Source: Hyposmocoma kahamanoa (taxonomy: Eukaryota > Arthropoda > Insecta > Lepidoptera > Cosmopterigidae). From it: a stretch of 64,000 bases of DNA. Shown here piece after piece: positions 21,452 through 32,019 of the stretch. The translations under genes were made by a program, and so were the position numbers. Under the pieces are notes generated by a model that was given only the letters and a program-made list of their open reading frames with translations, was not told the DNA's origin and did not search any database. Each line of letters starts with the position of its first letter. The stretch's first letter is position 1. The DNA lies in NCBI RefSeq assembly GCF_003589595.1, contig NW_020656077.1:8554690-8618689 (forward strand), written 5' to 3'.

Positions 21452-22185
21452 CGTGTGGCGCACTATAAGTTTCCGGAATGAATAAGAAAAAACACTATAA
21501 ATGGTCAGAAATGAATTTTTTGTTTCTCAAAATATTCTCCGTAAACGTTAATGTACTTTTTCGTATGAATGAATCAATTTTGAAAACATTTATGCCACTC
21601 CTCCGTGACAATCGCGAAAACGCGATCCGTTTTTTGAGCCTCAGTGAAATTGTGTGGGATTGTGTGGGCACAGCTTTTTCACACCCAAATGTTTGTGTAG
21701 TATTCATTGTATTTGACTCATGCCTATGCCTAAAGATGCCCGAGTCTCATGGTATGTCATATGCCTGTCTGTTTTGTTCATACGGCGCATAGCATCGATG
21801 TTTTTGATGTTCACAGCAGTGGACGGGCGACCATCACGAAATTCGTCACTGAGATTCACACGACCGCGTTTGAATTCTGCAAACCAGCTATAAATAGTCG
21901 TCTTGCATGGTGCTTCATGGCCAAAAGCAGTTTGAAGCCGAGCGAAGCTCCGCTGAGCTGTTACATTACACTTAAAGTCGTAGAAAATCATACCACGAAA
22001 ATTTGGTGATATAGACAACCAATTTCTAAAATGACGCCTCAATGTAAAAACAAGTGACAGTGAGATGAAACAAACTGTATTCTACAGCCAAAAATTTCCA
22101 TTTTCAAATGTTGAAATCACTTTTTAAATATTGTTTATGTAAGTGGCCAGTTCTGGAAACTTCTAGTGCTCCCTTTGTAAATACG
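21452..22185 (-). mobile_element. Mariner element, internally deleted
   Basis: Read on the minus strand, the open frame at 21704-22042 (FRGMIFYDFKCNVTAQRSFA, then TAFGHEAPCKTTIYSWFAEF, GRPSTAV) is a mariner N-terminal paired-type helix-turn-helix region. It is followed by KHLGVKKLCP and then, in another frame, a KKYINVYGEYFEKQ-like C-terminus. The DDD catalytic core between them is gone. The ends carry similar inverted repeats around gcactataagtttccgg at left and the complement of ccagaaacttctagtgc-type sequence at right, next to TA. Non-autonomous. Orientation and N-terminus are clear; the terminal boundaries are approximate. Confidence 0.85.
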
Positions 22186-22234
22186 TAATGCTTTTTTTTT
22201 ATAATACACATGTAATTTACCTATGAAGTATTAG

Positions 22235-22330
22235 AACATTGCCGTGTTAGCCTAATGGTTTACCTTCCGCCTATCAACAGAAGCAGAATTTGAATCCGGA
22301 CTCGCATTTCTGAGTTTTTCTGAATTTGCA
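22235..22330 (+). mobile_element. tRNA-like SINE head
   Basis: 'gtgttagcctaatggttta' (box A-like) and 'tttgaatccgg' (box B-like) at tRNA spacing, without a cloverleaf acceptor stem. Confidence 0.4.
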
Positions 22331-22671
22331 AAGAACATTGGCGAAATCATATTTAAAAGAATTCATTAGCGCGTTCAAATGTCTTAATTAAAAGTATGAA
22401 TAAAATGCATTCATTAAATTTTTGCAAATTATATACTGGCCTATCTAAGTTTGGAAATAAAATCATATTTAAAAGAAACTTCTAATGACTAATTAGTGTG
22501 TAACCCGACGGATATCTCCAACCATCAATTTCTTAAAGTTGAGCGACATCTAGCCCCCAAAAAAGGAATTCCAGTACGTGCGTATGGATATGGTCCACAT
22601 TTAGTTTACGCAGTGTCAATTGTACTTATTCGACCGATTTAAAATAAGCTTGTAAAAGATTAACTACTTCA

Positions 22672-23217
22672 TTACAAAAAATAAAGTCGATAATTTCTTC
22701 TCCAAAATGCCACGCGAGAAAATGGTAAAACTGACAAAAAGTTCCCAAAATCAGGGATCCGAGTTACCATTGCCATAGTCTGTGGTATGTTATTAATTAA
22801 CTCAGTTTTTTTATGGCTTAACTTCATGCCTTTTGACCACACCAGTAAGTATACAAAATAATTTATTTTGAACTTTCGTCCCGTCGCAAACCCACGGCAC
22901 CATTCAACTTCCATTAAGTCTACATTTTCAGATATTTTCATAAACAGACGCATACACATTGTGTCAACAAAAATTGATATGGAAGTTTGCCATTGTCCTT
23001 TAATTTGAAATTTACCACGAGCTTTTCGGTGACGAAAAGCCATTGTTATGAAACCTGCATGTTGAAGAATATTTACAACCCCCAGAAAACGTGTGTTTTC
23101 TAAGGGTTGTAAACCTCTGAAATTTTCCAACCCGTATTGAGTCAGAGCGGCGGACAATGGTTCACCAATAGTTAGGTAATAGCCTGAACCCTCGCCTGAG
23201 AGAAAACCTGTGCCCAC
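22672..23217 (-). other. Unrecognised 181-codon open frame, probably not a gene
   Basis: A long stop-free minus-strand stretch opening with GTG rather than ATG. The translation shows no domain I recognise and no signal peptide. Its beginning (gtgggcacaggttttctctc) and the adjoining 'gggttggtgatgatgattt' look like common lepidopteran repeat sequence, so a transposon-derived origin is likelier than a host gene. Confidence 0.25.
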
Positions 23218-23229
23218 CAGTGAAACTTA

Positions 23230-23917
23230 TAAACGGGTTGGTGATGATGATTTAAACATATAACAAAAACAAGGTATTTCGTCGTAATGCATAAAACAAC
23301 ATAATATTTTTATAAAGATTCTCACCAGCACTATGTCAGCGACTAAAGACACATTTGAAGATGATGAATTTGTAAAAAAATCAATATTGGAAAAGCAGGG
23401 GGTCTACGCGAAACAGAAAAATTAAATTTGAGAACCTCAGGGCGTTCACGTCGGAGAGCTCTTAGCCTGCTTCTGTTACTAGCCTAATTATACTTTTACA
23501 GCTTTTATTGCTGCAAATCTGATTGCAAACTGGAGTGAATTGAATTTAGCGCGTCGTTTCCAATAATTATTAAGCTTTTTATAGGAAGCATCTGGCTCGT
23601 AGTTATTTACTCCTGGAATACCGACAAAATTACTTACTCAAATTGCTGTTAGTGCAGTAGGCGCTTTTGTTTTTGTTTTTTTTGTTTTTCGCACTATTTT
23701 ATAGATATTGAATTGTTTTTGGTTTATGAAAATTATGTTCTAGTTTCATAATTTTAAAATTAAAGTGTTAAAATAAAAAAAAATTCAAGTTTGAGTTTTT
23801 AAATTTGAAATAACTCTTTTGTTTACATACATTAATAATGATAATGCTCCGTCCAAGCATTTATTCAACTTTTGACGTAAGCATGCCTTTGAAGCTCCTT
23901 AATTACTGACATACAAC
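23230..23917. other. Intergenic, no features recognised
   Basis: AT-rich, with a (tttttg)n-like stretch near 23670. Confidence 0.5.
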
Positions 23918-24177
23918 CATTGACTTACAATTATATGGACGTCGGGTCCGCGCTAAAAAGTGTCCGAACTTACAGGGCGTTAAATTCGTATACAGAGCGT
24001 TATTCACGCTTTAGTCTTCGTTTGTTCGACTGACAGCGAATCAAGCAAAATTAGACAGTACTGCGATGACATTACAATTTAAATTCAACGTTTTAGCTTT
24101 TTCATATTCCTTTACATGTCACTACGTTTAAATAGGTTGACTTGTGACATTTTTTTCGTGGTTTTTGTATTAGACCC
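23918..24177 (+). mobile_element. Family A MITE, copy 3, right end lost
   Basis: Starts cattgacttacaattatatg and belongs to the long subfamily (has gcaaaattagacagtactg). Homology stops at 'attagaccc'; the last roughly 30 bp with the right terminus are missing and there is no target duplication. Confidence 0.9.
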
Positions 24178-24866
24178 TATTCTCAAAACACGAAATCCAA
24201 GGCATTTATACCACTTTGGATGACTTACAGACTTAAGTTTAGATTGGGGCTAGAACTAAGATAGAACTAGAACTTCGATAGTTTTGAACGGGCCATTTGA
24301 AAAGTTTCGAATGGGCGCGTATTTTCGTTGACGTACTTTCAGAGAATAACTAAAGAACTAGAAACGTCAGAGTCGACACACTAAGAAGAAGTGGGAAAAC
24401 GACCGTAAGAACAGATTTCGTGATTGAGTGTAGGTCCAAGAAACTCAGACAGAAAGCGGCAGACTATTAAGCAGAATTCGATGTTAATTAAATAACTACC
24501 GGAGCAATAAGGTCGAGTATCCTATTAGTAGTATATTAGAACGAGTACTAGATGTACAATAGTGAAGTTATTCTTATAGTTAGTAGGAATTCATGGCAAA
24601 GAAAAGATTTTTAATTCAATAATACGATGATGTATACGAACGCCTGTCGAAAAGCTTGCGGCAAATATAATCATCATATTTAATGCCTAAATATTTTAAT
24701 AAGTGTTAGGTTCTCTTTGATCCGTTCGATACTTAGGACATGGTGTTTTATTGGCTGAAAGGGCTGCTTGTTTTAATTGTTATATAAATGTCCTACTAAG
24801 TATTTAACTAAATCAAAATTGTACTACTCATTTTGTCACAATATATTATTTATTCATTATGATTAT
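24178..24866. other. Intergenic, no features recognised
   Basis: About 0.7 kb between a truncated MITE and the LTR element. No open frame or repeat placed. Ends with the 5-bp target attat at 24862-24866. Confidence 0.5.
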
Positions 24867-25726
24867 TGTAGTAGATACAAATATGTTGTGTATATTTAGA
24901 AATAAATATGCATGTGAGTTAATAAACCAGTCGTATGTCATCAGTTGTTTAATTTGGACACATACATGGTGTCAGGTGTGGTTTTAAAACGCGTAATTGT
25001 GCATAAAAGTGTTTAAAAGTGTTCATATTTAGACTGGGAACAGTTTCAGGGTACGGCGCACCCGGAGCCCGACGGCGCAGCCCTCTGCTTCGAATAACGA
25101 GTATGTTACTGGAAGTGGCAGAGTGGTACGACCGCCCCTGCGTTATTAAGTAGTTTTGAACTGGAATTGCCAATAAGTAGGTATTTATAATGATTATTCT
25201 AATAGTATTTTTCTTTCTTTTTTTGTTAGTTAACTGTGCTTATATATTTAACTAAACAACACTTAAATGTATAGGTAAGTAAAGTTAGCAAAGATTATGT
25301 TTTAAGTAGGTAGGATGACTTCCTCTTTGTTCACTTTTATGTCGCGTAGCAGGCACTATTTTATTTGTTGTTTTTCTAATATTAGTGTTAGACTGTAAAG
25401 TAACGATTGAATGCTAAGTAATGTACTTAAAATATTAATAATAGAAGAGAGAGAGAGAGAACCAGTAATGTATTGCAAGTATGTCGCATAGAAATAACAC
25501 GGGCATGTATAAAAGTAACAATAAACTTAATGTATAATGTATATTGATCGAACTATTATGTATTATCAAATTGTACCTATTATGAATGATCAAATTATGT
25601 TATATATAAGAAGGGAGATGTAGTAGATATTAATATGTTGTGTGTATTTAGAAATAAATATGCATGTGAGTTAATAAACCCGTCGTATGTCATCAGTTGT
25701 TTAATTTGGACGCATACATTACTACA
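24867..25726 (+). mobile_element. Miniature (TRIM-like) LTR retrotransposon
   Basis: Complete non-coding LTR element of 860 bp. The 5' LTR is 24867-24966 (100 bp) and the 3' LTR is 25619-25726 (108 bp). Both begin tgtagtagata; the 3' copy ends tactaca, giving TG...CA with an inverted tgtagta/tactaca terminus. The target duplication attat lies at 24862-24866 and 25727-25731. Just inside the 5' LTR is tggtgtcaggtgtgg, in the primer-binding position and of a form seen in Mag-type Gypsy elements. Just before the 3' LTR is the purine tract aagaagggaga. The interior is 652 bp with no Gag or Pol frame and a short (ga)n at 25447. LTRs contain aataaa, plausible for 3' processing. The 5' LTR lacks 8 bp at its end. 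Confidence 0.9.
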
Positions 25727-25731
25727 ATTAT

Positions 25732-26578
25732 GTACAATATGTTCTGAAACATTAAATTTATCATATTATTATATTTTATGCTAACGAGCGCATTCATATT
25801 ATTTAACCAATTTGATAATAGTATTTTATGCAATCTTTGCATAATGTGGGCTCAACATGTTGTAATGATTGCACACCATATTTTTACTACGAGTAAATTA
25901 AAACAATGAAACAGGGGGCCTACCACAACATCTTAAAAGAATATTACTTTAGCCTTATATTGACTTTTCGTACCATAACGCGCTTAAAATAAGCTTATTG
26001 TAATGTTAAAACTACGATGTTTTATTGGCAGCTTTGTGACTATTCATTCACTTAGTTCGTACTGTGGCGCGACTTTAACGTAAAGTAATATTGCTCTTAT
26101 ATCAAATTTAGCAACCAAGCATTAGCAGTACAAATTCAAGTAAAGTTACTTCTAATTTAAAGCCATACTTCCCTTGAAATGTCAATCATCATCATGGTAC
26201 CACCATCACCCTGTATAAATATAAAAATATAAAATATATGCCACAATTAGACAAATCATAGATAGATTTTTAAACTCACTCGGAGCTTGAACCTCCTAAA
26301 CGTACTCACATAAAAACACGAATAAAAATGTGAAGTGATTCAGACCCCAAAAATATTATTAAAATGGTTTTAAGGCTTAGTGCTCCCAGAGTTCTCACTG
26401 TGCGGAGGTAAATAAACGGTAAATTAACGGTATAATACACCTTGGGATGACGCTATAATAAACTTGGCAGTAAGAAGGTATTGGAAAACCTTTTAAATAG
26501 CTCTAGAATGTAGGAGGGCTTACATTCAGATTACCCACTTTACTTTTAATATTTTATTTTTCTAATCTGAAATTTAAT
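25732..26578. other. AT-rich intergenic stretch
   Basis: No open frame or repeat recognised between the LTR element and the Penelope-like element. Confidence 0.5.
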
Positions 26579-26642
26579 GCTAATTGCCTTAGGAATGAAA
26601 CTATTTTTCCGGATTTAAATCGCGTATATTTGTTTTTTCAAA

Positions 26643-26687
26643 CAAACCGACGTTTCGGGCCCTTTACAGGTCCCATGGTCACGGTTG
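26643..26687 (-). ncRNA. Hammerhead-like fold in the left Penelope terminus
   Basis: Reverse complement of the fold described at 27683-27727, identical across the paired core. Present because the termini are inverted copies. Confidence 0.4.
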
Positions 26688-26791
26688 ACTGAGTTAATAA
26701 CACCTTAGGCCATACTGTATTTCGAAAGAAAACCCATACAGATAGGTACCTCAATGGTAATTCCCATCACCATCCTAGCCAGTTAGCTACC

Positions 26792-27430
26792 GTGGGCAAA
26801 TCTTTGTTTCAGAGAGCATATGGTGTCTGCGACAGTAATCATCTGGCGGGGGAACTTCAGCATATAAAGCAAGTCTTACATGCGAATAAGTTGAGGATTC
26901 CACGCCAATGCCGCGGACCCCGTGTGAAACCACCAACAGTCGAGCGAAGACCTGCCATCTTACCTTACGTGAGAGGTGTTACAGACAAGATCGGAAGAGT
27001 CCTCAGGCGCGCATCTATCAAGAGCTATTTCAAGCCCCTGAGGAAGATTTCTCAGTTCCTGAGACCCTTGAAATGTAACATCCCCTTACAGGATGCAGGA
27101 GTTTACAAGCTTGACTGTGAGTGCGGTCTCTCATATATTGGACAAACAAAGCGAAGTATTTGTACCCGCGTCAAAGAACATATAGCTGATGTCAAACACC
27201 GTCGCGTAAACAAGTCTGCAGTCTGCGAGCATGTCATGGATAAACCTACACATTCAATGAAGTTTGACAAACCCCAGGTCCTTGCAAAAGAAGTCCGTTA
27301 TCTGCCCAGGATGCTGCGAGAGGCCATTGAAATTAAAAAACATCCTAATTTCAACAGGGAAGATGGTTTCTCCGTACCACCAGTTTGGGATCCAGTATTT
27401 CCTCTAATGAAAAATCCCAAACAGACATAA
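26792..27430 (+). CDS. Penelope-like GIY-YIG endonuclease fragment
   Basis: 212 codons, probably not starting at its own ATG but the 3' part of a longer RT-endonuclease ORF. The GIY-YIG domain runs from about residue 102 to 190: GVYKLDCECGLSYIGQTKRS supplies the GIY- and YIG-equivalents, RVKEH the conserved Arg, and AVCEHVMDK the later Glu/His region. A basic linker precedes it (residues 30-95) and includes CRGPRVKPPTVERRP. In Penelope-like elements this nuclease nicks the target for reverse transcription. Here the RT domain is missing, so the element cannot move alone. The frame is open to the stop at 27428-27430, suggesting a fairly recent insertion. The last residues (DGFSVPPVWDP...) recur in the fragment at 45634. 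Confidence 0.85.
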   Translation: MGKSLFQRAYGVCDSNHLAGELQHIKQVLHANKLRIPRQCRGPRVKPPTVERRPAILPYVRGVTDKIGRVLRRASIKSYFKPLRKISQFLRPLKCNIPLQDAGVYKLDCECGLSYIGQTKRSICTRVKEHIADVKHRRVNKSAVCEHVMDKPTHSMKFDKPQVLAKEVRYLPRMLREAIEIKKHPNFNREDGFSVPPVWDPVFPLMKNPKQT

Positions 27431-27682
27431 GACTGCAGTACTAATTAATATGTTTTAATTTATTCTAATTTCTATTAATAATTAATAATAAATTAAACTT
27501 AATAAAAAAAAAATTCATTCAATAAAATAATTTGTAAAACTTAATGTAGCGTAAATTGGAATGTTTTCTTTGTAAAATTAAAAATAAGGTATTTAATTAA
27601 TAACTATTGTAACTATAGTGAAAAAATAGGGTGGTTTGCATTAATATTAGACATAACTGGTTGAAGACTGTACCACCTCAGT

Positions 27683-27727
27683 CAACCGTGACCATGGGAC
27701 CTGTAAAGGGCCCGAAACGTCGGTTTG
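27683..27727 (+). ncRNA. Hammerhead-like fold in the right Penelope terminus
   Basis: Stem I caaccg / cggtttg; stem II gggacc / gggccc with loop tgtaaa; then cgaaac and gtc, as in type I hammerheads known in Penelope-like termini. The first core strand reads GUGACCA instead of CUGANGA, i.e. G at position 3 and C at position 8, a swap that keeps the 3-8 pair, followed by one extra U. Stem III would be only ac/gu without a loop, so a single copy could not fold and pairing of two copies would be needed. Activity is untested. Confidence 0.45.
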
Positions 27728-27899
27728 TTTGAAAAAACAAATATACGCGATTTAAATCCGGAAAAATAGTTTCATTCCTATGTGTAACAATCGCGAAAAC
27801 CTAAGAGCTAATTGCCTTGTTTGTTGTTTTCATCAGAGAAAATAACAAGCATTTTTTAGAAATTATCTTTCGAGACACTGGACAATAGTTTTTGAATTC

Positions 27900-28320
27900 A
27901 TTATAATGATTAATGACCTACCGAGTGTTGTTCATCATGCCATTTGTGTGCTATATGCGGACGACTTAAAATTACTACTGGCTGCAAAAGATAGACGAAA
28001 TTATGAAAACTTACAAGGAGATATAGACAGGTTTGTCCAGTGGAGTCACGAGAATAATCTGTTTTTTAATGAGGCAAAGTGTTCTCTGTTAACATTCGGA
28101 CACCTATCCAATACGAATATAGCATAAACACATTCCAGATTCTACTTACAACCCAACTGACGTTTCGAGACCATATAGTCAATGTTTGTAAAAAGGCCTA
28201 CAGGAACCTAGGCTTTGTGTTGAGGCAGACTCGGTGCTTCAACAAAATTTGTCCCATAAAAGCGTCATATTATGATGCCCTTGCAAGGAGCCCCCTGGAA
28301 TGCAATACAATAAAGCAAAA
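27900..28320 (+). mobile_element. Non-LTR RT fragment
   Basis: Two frames make up one RT piece: INDLPSVVHHAICVLYADDL (YADD catalytic box) with WSHENNLFFNEAKCSLLTFG, then after a frameshift near 28100 LTFRDHIVNVCKKAYRNLGF and CPIKASYYDALARSPLECN. No endonuclease, start or tail. Broken. Confidence 0.85.
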
Positions 28321-28565
28321 TACAAAATTATGTAAGAGCACATTCAAAATATGTGGTGTTTACCCCTTTTATTCAATAATGTATTAAAGTTTGTTTGTAC
28401 ATGATTGGTTATAATAAACTAGAAGTACGTCGAAACTTCGTACTAGCTCAAATTATTTTTAAACTACTTAGAGGGTAAATTTTTAACCGTAATATACTGG
28501 AAAGGGTGTCTCTATGCGTGCTGAATGATTAGGGAGGCGACGAAAAGACTTATTTTCATGTACTC

Positions 28566-28770
28566 TGTGTGAATTCACGGGACGAACGAGTCGTGCACCT
28601 TGTGGTAAGCCAGATGCCTGTCCTGAGATATAAGTTGAAAAGTCCCACACCCTCCCTTCAAAGTCGAAACGCAATAATTATCACGTTACTACTTGGCGGC
28701 AGAAACAGGTCAGGTGGCCTGGAGGAATTCTGGAAGCGTTTGGCCACGGTGGCGCTTTTAAGGTCCCAAG
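28566..28770 (-). repeat. R330 repeat, diverged
   Basis: Blocks ggacgaacgagtcgtgcacc, 'gagatataagttgaaaagtcc' in part and 'cagaaacaggtcaggtgg' mark a reverse copy with an internal deletion. Confidence 0.65.
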
Positions 28771-29046
28771 TCCGCTAATCTTAAGTCATATCGGTTGTGT
28801 GTCAAGAAAGTGCCAATGGCAGAATTTTGTATGTTTGATATTCTGTTAAAAGTTACTAATAAGTGACTTGTCAGTGACCGATTACTGTTCTATTGCCATT
28901 GCATTTTTTTTTACATTCCGCCATTGACCTTTGGTGGGACAATGCATTCCGATCTTTAATTGTCGAGTTGATGATACGTAGGTGGCGTACTCTATCTTCT
29001 AATTATTTGACGTTTCTTTAAATTCGTTTTTACTTATAAATAACAG

Positions 29047-29195
29047 ACTTCGAAAAAGGAGCAGGTTTTCAATTCGACTGTATTTTTAAACCGATATTGA
29101 TGATTCTTTCTTTGTTGAAAAAAGGGTATTTTATATTAGTCCCATTTAAATTTGAATAAAATATTCCACCTCTAAGGCCGGCAAACTAGGGTATG
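29047..29195 (+). repeat. Dispersed 'gacttc..aaaggagc' repeat, copy 2
   Basis: Matches 14060-14330 in block order (gacttcgaaaaaggagcagg, 'caattcgactgtatt', 'ttccacctctaaggc'). Confidence 0.6.
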
Positions 29196-29244
29196 AGTCC
29201 GGTTTTGCGCACTTTCCGTCAACCGATTGCAATTGGCAAATAAA

Positions 29245-29522
29245 TGCACTACCTATTACTGTTCACGAAAGTAAATCGTTAGCTATTTTTAAAGTTAGAG
29301 TTAAAGAACATTATTTATTTATAAATTATGTATTTATCTAAATATTTATATAAATTATAACAATTTAATTTTTTTTTCCTTGTTTTGTTGTGCACATATG
29401 CCCGTTCTTTTAGTTATAGTGTCCTGTATTTAGGTTTGCAGGAAGAAATTTCTATTACAAATAAGCAGGACCTTTTGTTTTTAATTTCGCTTATATTCTT
29501 TGTGACTTGTTGTATTTTTAAT
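29245..29522 (+). mobile_element. LINE 3' tail fragment
   Basis: Matches 20805-21115: 'attactgttcacgaaagtaa', 'tagctatttttaaagttaga', 'atgcccgttcttttagtta'. A 5'-truncated copy of the same LINE family. Confidence 0.75.
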
Positions 29523-29525
29523 GTA

Positions 29526-29745
29526 ATATGACTGCATCCGTGGCCGAATTGTTACCATGCTGGACTGCTATGCAGAAGTCCCGGGTTCGATTCCCGGGCC
29601 GGGAGGAATATTTGTATGGCCTACATTTATTTCTCTCGTGAGTTTGGATGCAATTTGTAGTTGTCTACGTGTGTGTCCATGGCACCCGCGACACAGGGTT
29701 TCCCTAGTGCGGGGCTACGAGTGTGTGCATGTGCCAGTAAATAAG
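29526..29745 (+). mobile_element. SINE-1
   Basis: Head tccgtggccgaattgttacc, box B cgggttcgattcccgggc and the full body through 'ccctagtgcggggctacgag'. Followed by A-rich sequence instead of the (att)n tail. One of the best preserved heads. Confidence 0.9.
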
Positions 29746-30640
29746 TCTAAAATTTATTTAAAAGAACAAAAATTCGACTGCAAAAATATTTAGCTGGATA
29801 GAAAGAAAATGTTCCCCCTCACTATTTTGATTATTTTTTATAGTCTATGACACTCCCACAATCAAAACGAATTTTACGACACCTCATATGTCAAAATCCA
29901 TTAAGCCGTTTAGGCTGTATAGCGTGAAAAAGAAATGGACATACACACATACATACACTTGAAAAATACAACCCTCCCACAATCGGGTAAAAAGCCGACA
30001 ATCAAACTTTTAAAGTTTTTTTTTAAATAAACAAATTATAATTTTATCAAGTGTTCACATCGATTACTGTGTTTTATTTTACAAAAAAATACATTTAATT
30101 TAAAGGCTACTGATTAATCGAGATAAAAATTAAGTTATGCATAGGAAAGTCTATGGTTGTTTTACTAAAACTTGCAACTGCAATATAATCTCAAAAGTTT
30201 CAACGTACCTGTGGGACTAGAGATACAGTTCATTTTTTTAAGTTTATTTAGAATGGATAGCCAACACAATACATATTCAGAGTATAGCTAAAAAATCAGA
30301 TCAAAATTATTAAAAAACTTTGTAAAAATCACTTATTTGATTAAAAGACGCTTACAGACAATTTTTTCATTGTTATCTCTGAAAATTGTGGTCTCCAGCC
30401 CAGTGTATCAATAGCAGGACAAGGACTTGAGCGGGTGTGCAAACTAGGTAAAGGCAAGAGAGAGCATCTAACTAATTAGATCTCTTGCCCGGCAGAGCAC
30501 ACTGATGTGGTAATTCTCGTACAATACCGACAGCGTCCGCCAGTATAGCGCAGCGCTTGCTAGACAGCCACACCATCCACCGACATGTTATCGATCGCTC
30601 CGATTTGATTCCATTTTACTAGGGACTCGCTATCAAAAAG
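29746..30640. other. Intergenic, no features recognised
   Basis: About 0.9 kb, AT-rich. No gene supported. Confidence 0.5.
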
Positions 30641-31110
30641 TTAGTAATCATTGTGAATTTAATGTCAACAATAACAACATTGACTTACAATTATATGGAC
30701 GTCGGGTCCGCGCTAAAAAGTGTCCGAACTTATAGGGCGTTAAAATCGTATACAGAGCGTCATTCACGCTTTAGTCTTCGTTTGTTCAAAGCAAGCAAAA
30801 TTAGACAGTACTGCGATGACATCACAATTTAAATTCAACGTTTTAGCCTTTTCATTTTCCTTTACATGTCACTACGTTTAAATAGGTTGACTTGGGACAT
30901 TTTTTTCGTGGTTTTTGTATTAGACCCGTCGTCCATTTTATACTAGCGGATTTATATTAATTAAATAAGTAATGTACGACAAATTGCATAGTTGAACGTT
31001 TCATCGAAACAAAAAGTTACGTGCACCACAGTCCATATCGTCAAGTTCGAATTCAAAAAACCTTTTCCATGAGAAAAAATTCTTCCCGCGCTAGTGATTT
31101 GAAAAAAAAT
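30641..31110 (+). repeat. Family C repeat, copy 2, containing family A
   Basis: Left part 30641-30674 and right part about 30945-31110 match 6448-6480 and 6866-7060. A family A MITE occupies the gap between, where copy 1 has family B. Confidence 0.65.
30678..30938 (+). mobile_element. Family A MITE, copy 4, right end lost
   Basis: Long-subfamily copy starting cattgacttacaatta and ending abruptly at 'gacccgtcgtccattt'. The last 17 bp or so, with the right terminus, are missing at the junction with family C. Confidence 0.9.
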
Positions 31111-31528
31111 TTTCTTAATTGCATAACGAAGGAGCTACTGATTAATGGAATCATAACATCATAAGAGAGGCTTAATAAAAAGAGCAAAACAGACGCACGT
31201 TAGTCCCTGTGTCCACGTTTATTACCACGTTTATTGCCAATGCTCTTTAGGCTGTTAGTAATGCGATTTTTCTCCGCGGATTTCATTCAAGTGACGATTT
31301 AATCGTATAAACGGTTTATTCTTTTCGATTACCTTTTTGTTGCGAGCTTGTACAGGATTATTCATGTTAGAAATAGCACTTCACTTGATTGGAAATATGG
31401 ATTTAATCTCTAGATATTGGATGTTGATCGTCGTCTTTGCCTCCTATGTGTTTGAGGAAAATTATGAAAAAATTATATTAAGTAATTTGCTATTTCAATT
31501 TGAAAGTGTAAACCTTATATATTATGTT

Positions 31529-32019
31529 ACTTCGAGTATATAACCAGAAATAGAGACGAAATGTCGTTTAATTTGTCGGAAAACTATTCTGCCATGTCAT
31601 TACTGTGACAACTGCGCTCCGATTGGCCAGCCCGAGTTCGAAACAATTGACGGGTGTCGTCAACTGTTTCACTTCAAATTGACCAGTTAACTTGAGCTTT
31701 GCTATAATGGACGAAAATTGCAAAATTACGTATTTAATTACCGATGAAATGTGATATCTTTTGTTTTATAATTAGATGTTTTGCTGTTTTTCTCACACCA
31801 CAGAATAGAACAGCACGGCATTGTTAGAGATATTATCTTTATTACAATAAATACAGAATATTTTTTGGAATATACGGAGACGTACACACGGGTCAGTACT
31901 TGGCCTGTCTATATTTCAGTGCAAACGGGAGTTGATATTTATAAGAGCTGTATCGCTAATGTGTTACCAGGAATATATGGCCCTTATTTCGTCTCTATAT
32001 GTGGTTATATACTCGATGT
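31529..32019 (+). mobile_element. Family E DNA element, copy 1
   Basis: Inverted termini: tcgagtatataaccagaaat at left and the complementary ...ggttatatactcga at right, with the next block agagacga also mirrored. About 490 bp. A second, inverted copy is at 48155-48967. The interior has atggacgaaaattgcaaaat, a 15-codon frame (MDENCKITYLITDEM), which could be a remnant first exon. No target duplication determined. Confidence 0.75.

Larger units (their letters stand above)
26591..27806 (+). mobile_element. Penelope-like element, endonuclease-only insertion
   Basis: Bounded by a 12-bp direct repeat gctaattgcctt (26579-26590 and 27807-27818), so this is a complete insertion event. Termini of about 104 bp are inverted relative to each other (26591-26694 and 27677-27779), a known Penelope-like arrangement. 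The only coding part is the C-terminal region with a GIY-YIG nuclease; the RT is absent, as in a 5'-truncated copy. The right end extends 27 bp past the inverted repeat (ttttcgcgattgttacac on the complement). Related pieces: 3690, 38098, 45634 and 49738. Confidence 0.93.

Noticed and set aside
22672..23217. 181-codon open frame as a possible gene
   Set aside because: GTG start, no known domain, and its edges look like common lepidopteran repeat sequence. Kept only as a low-confidence entry.
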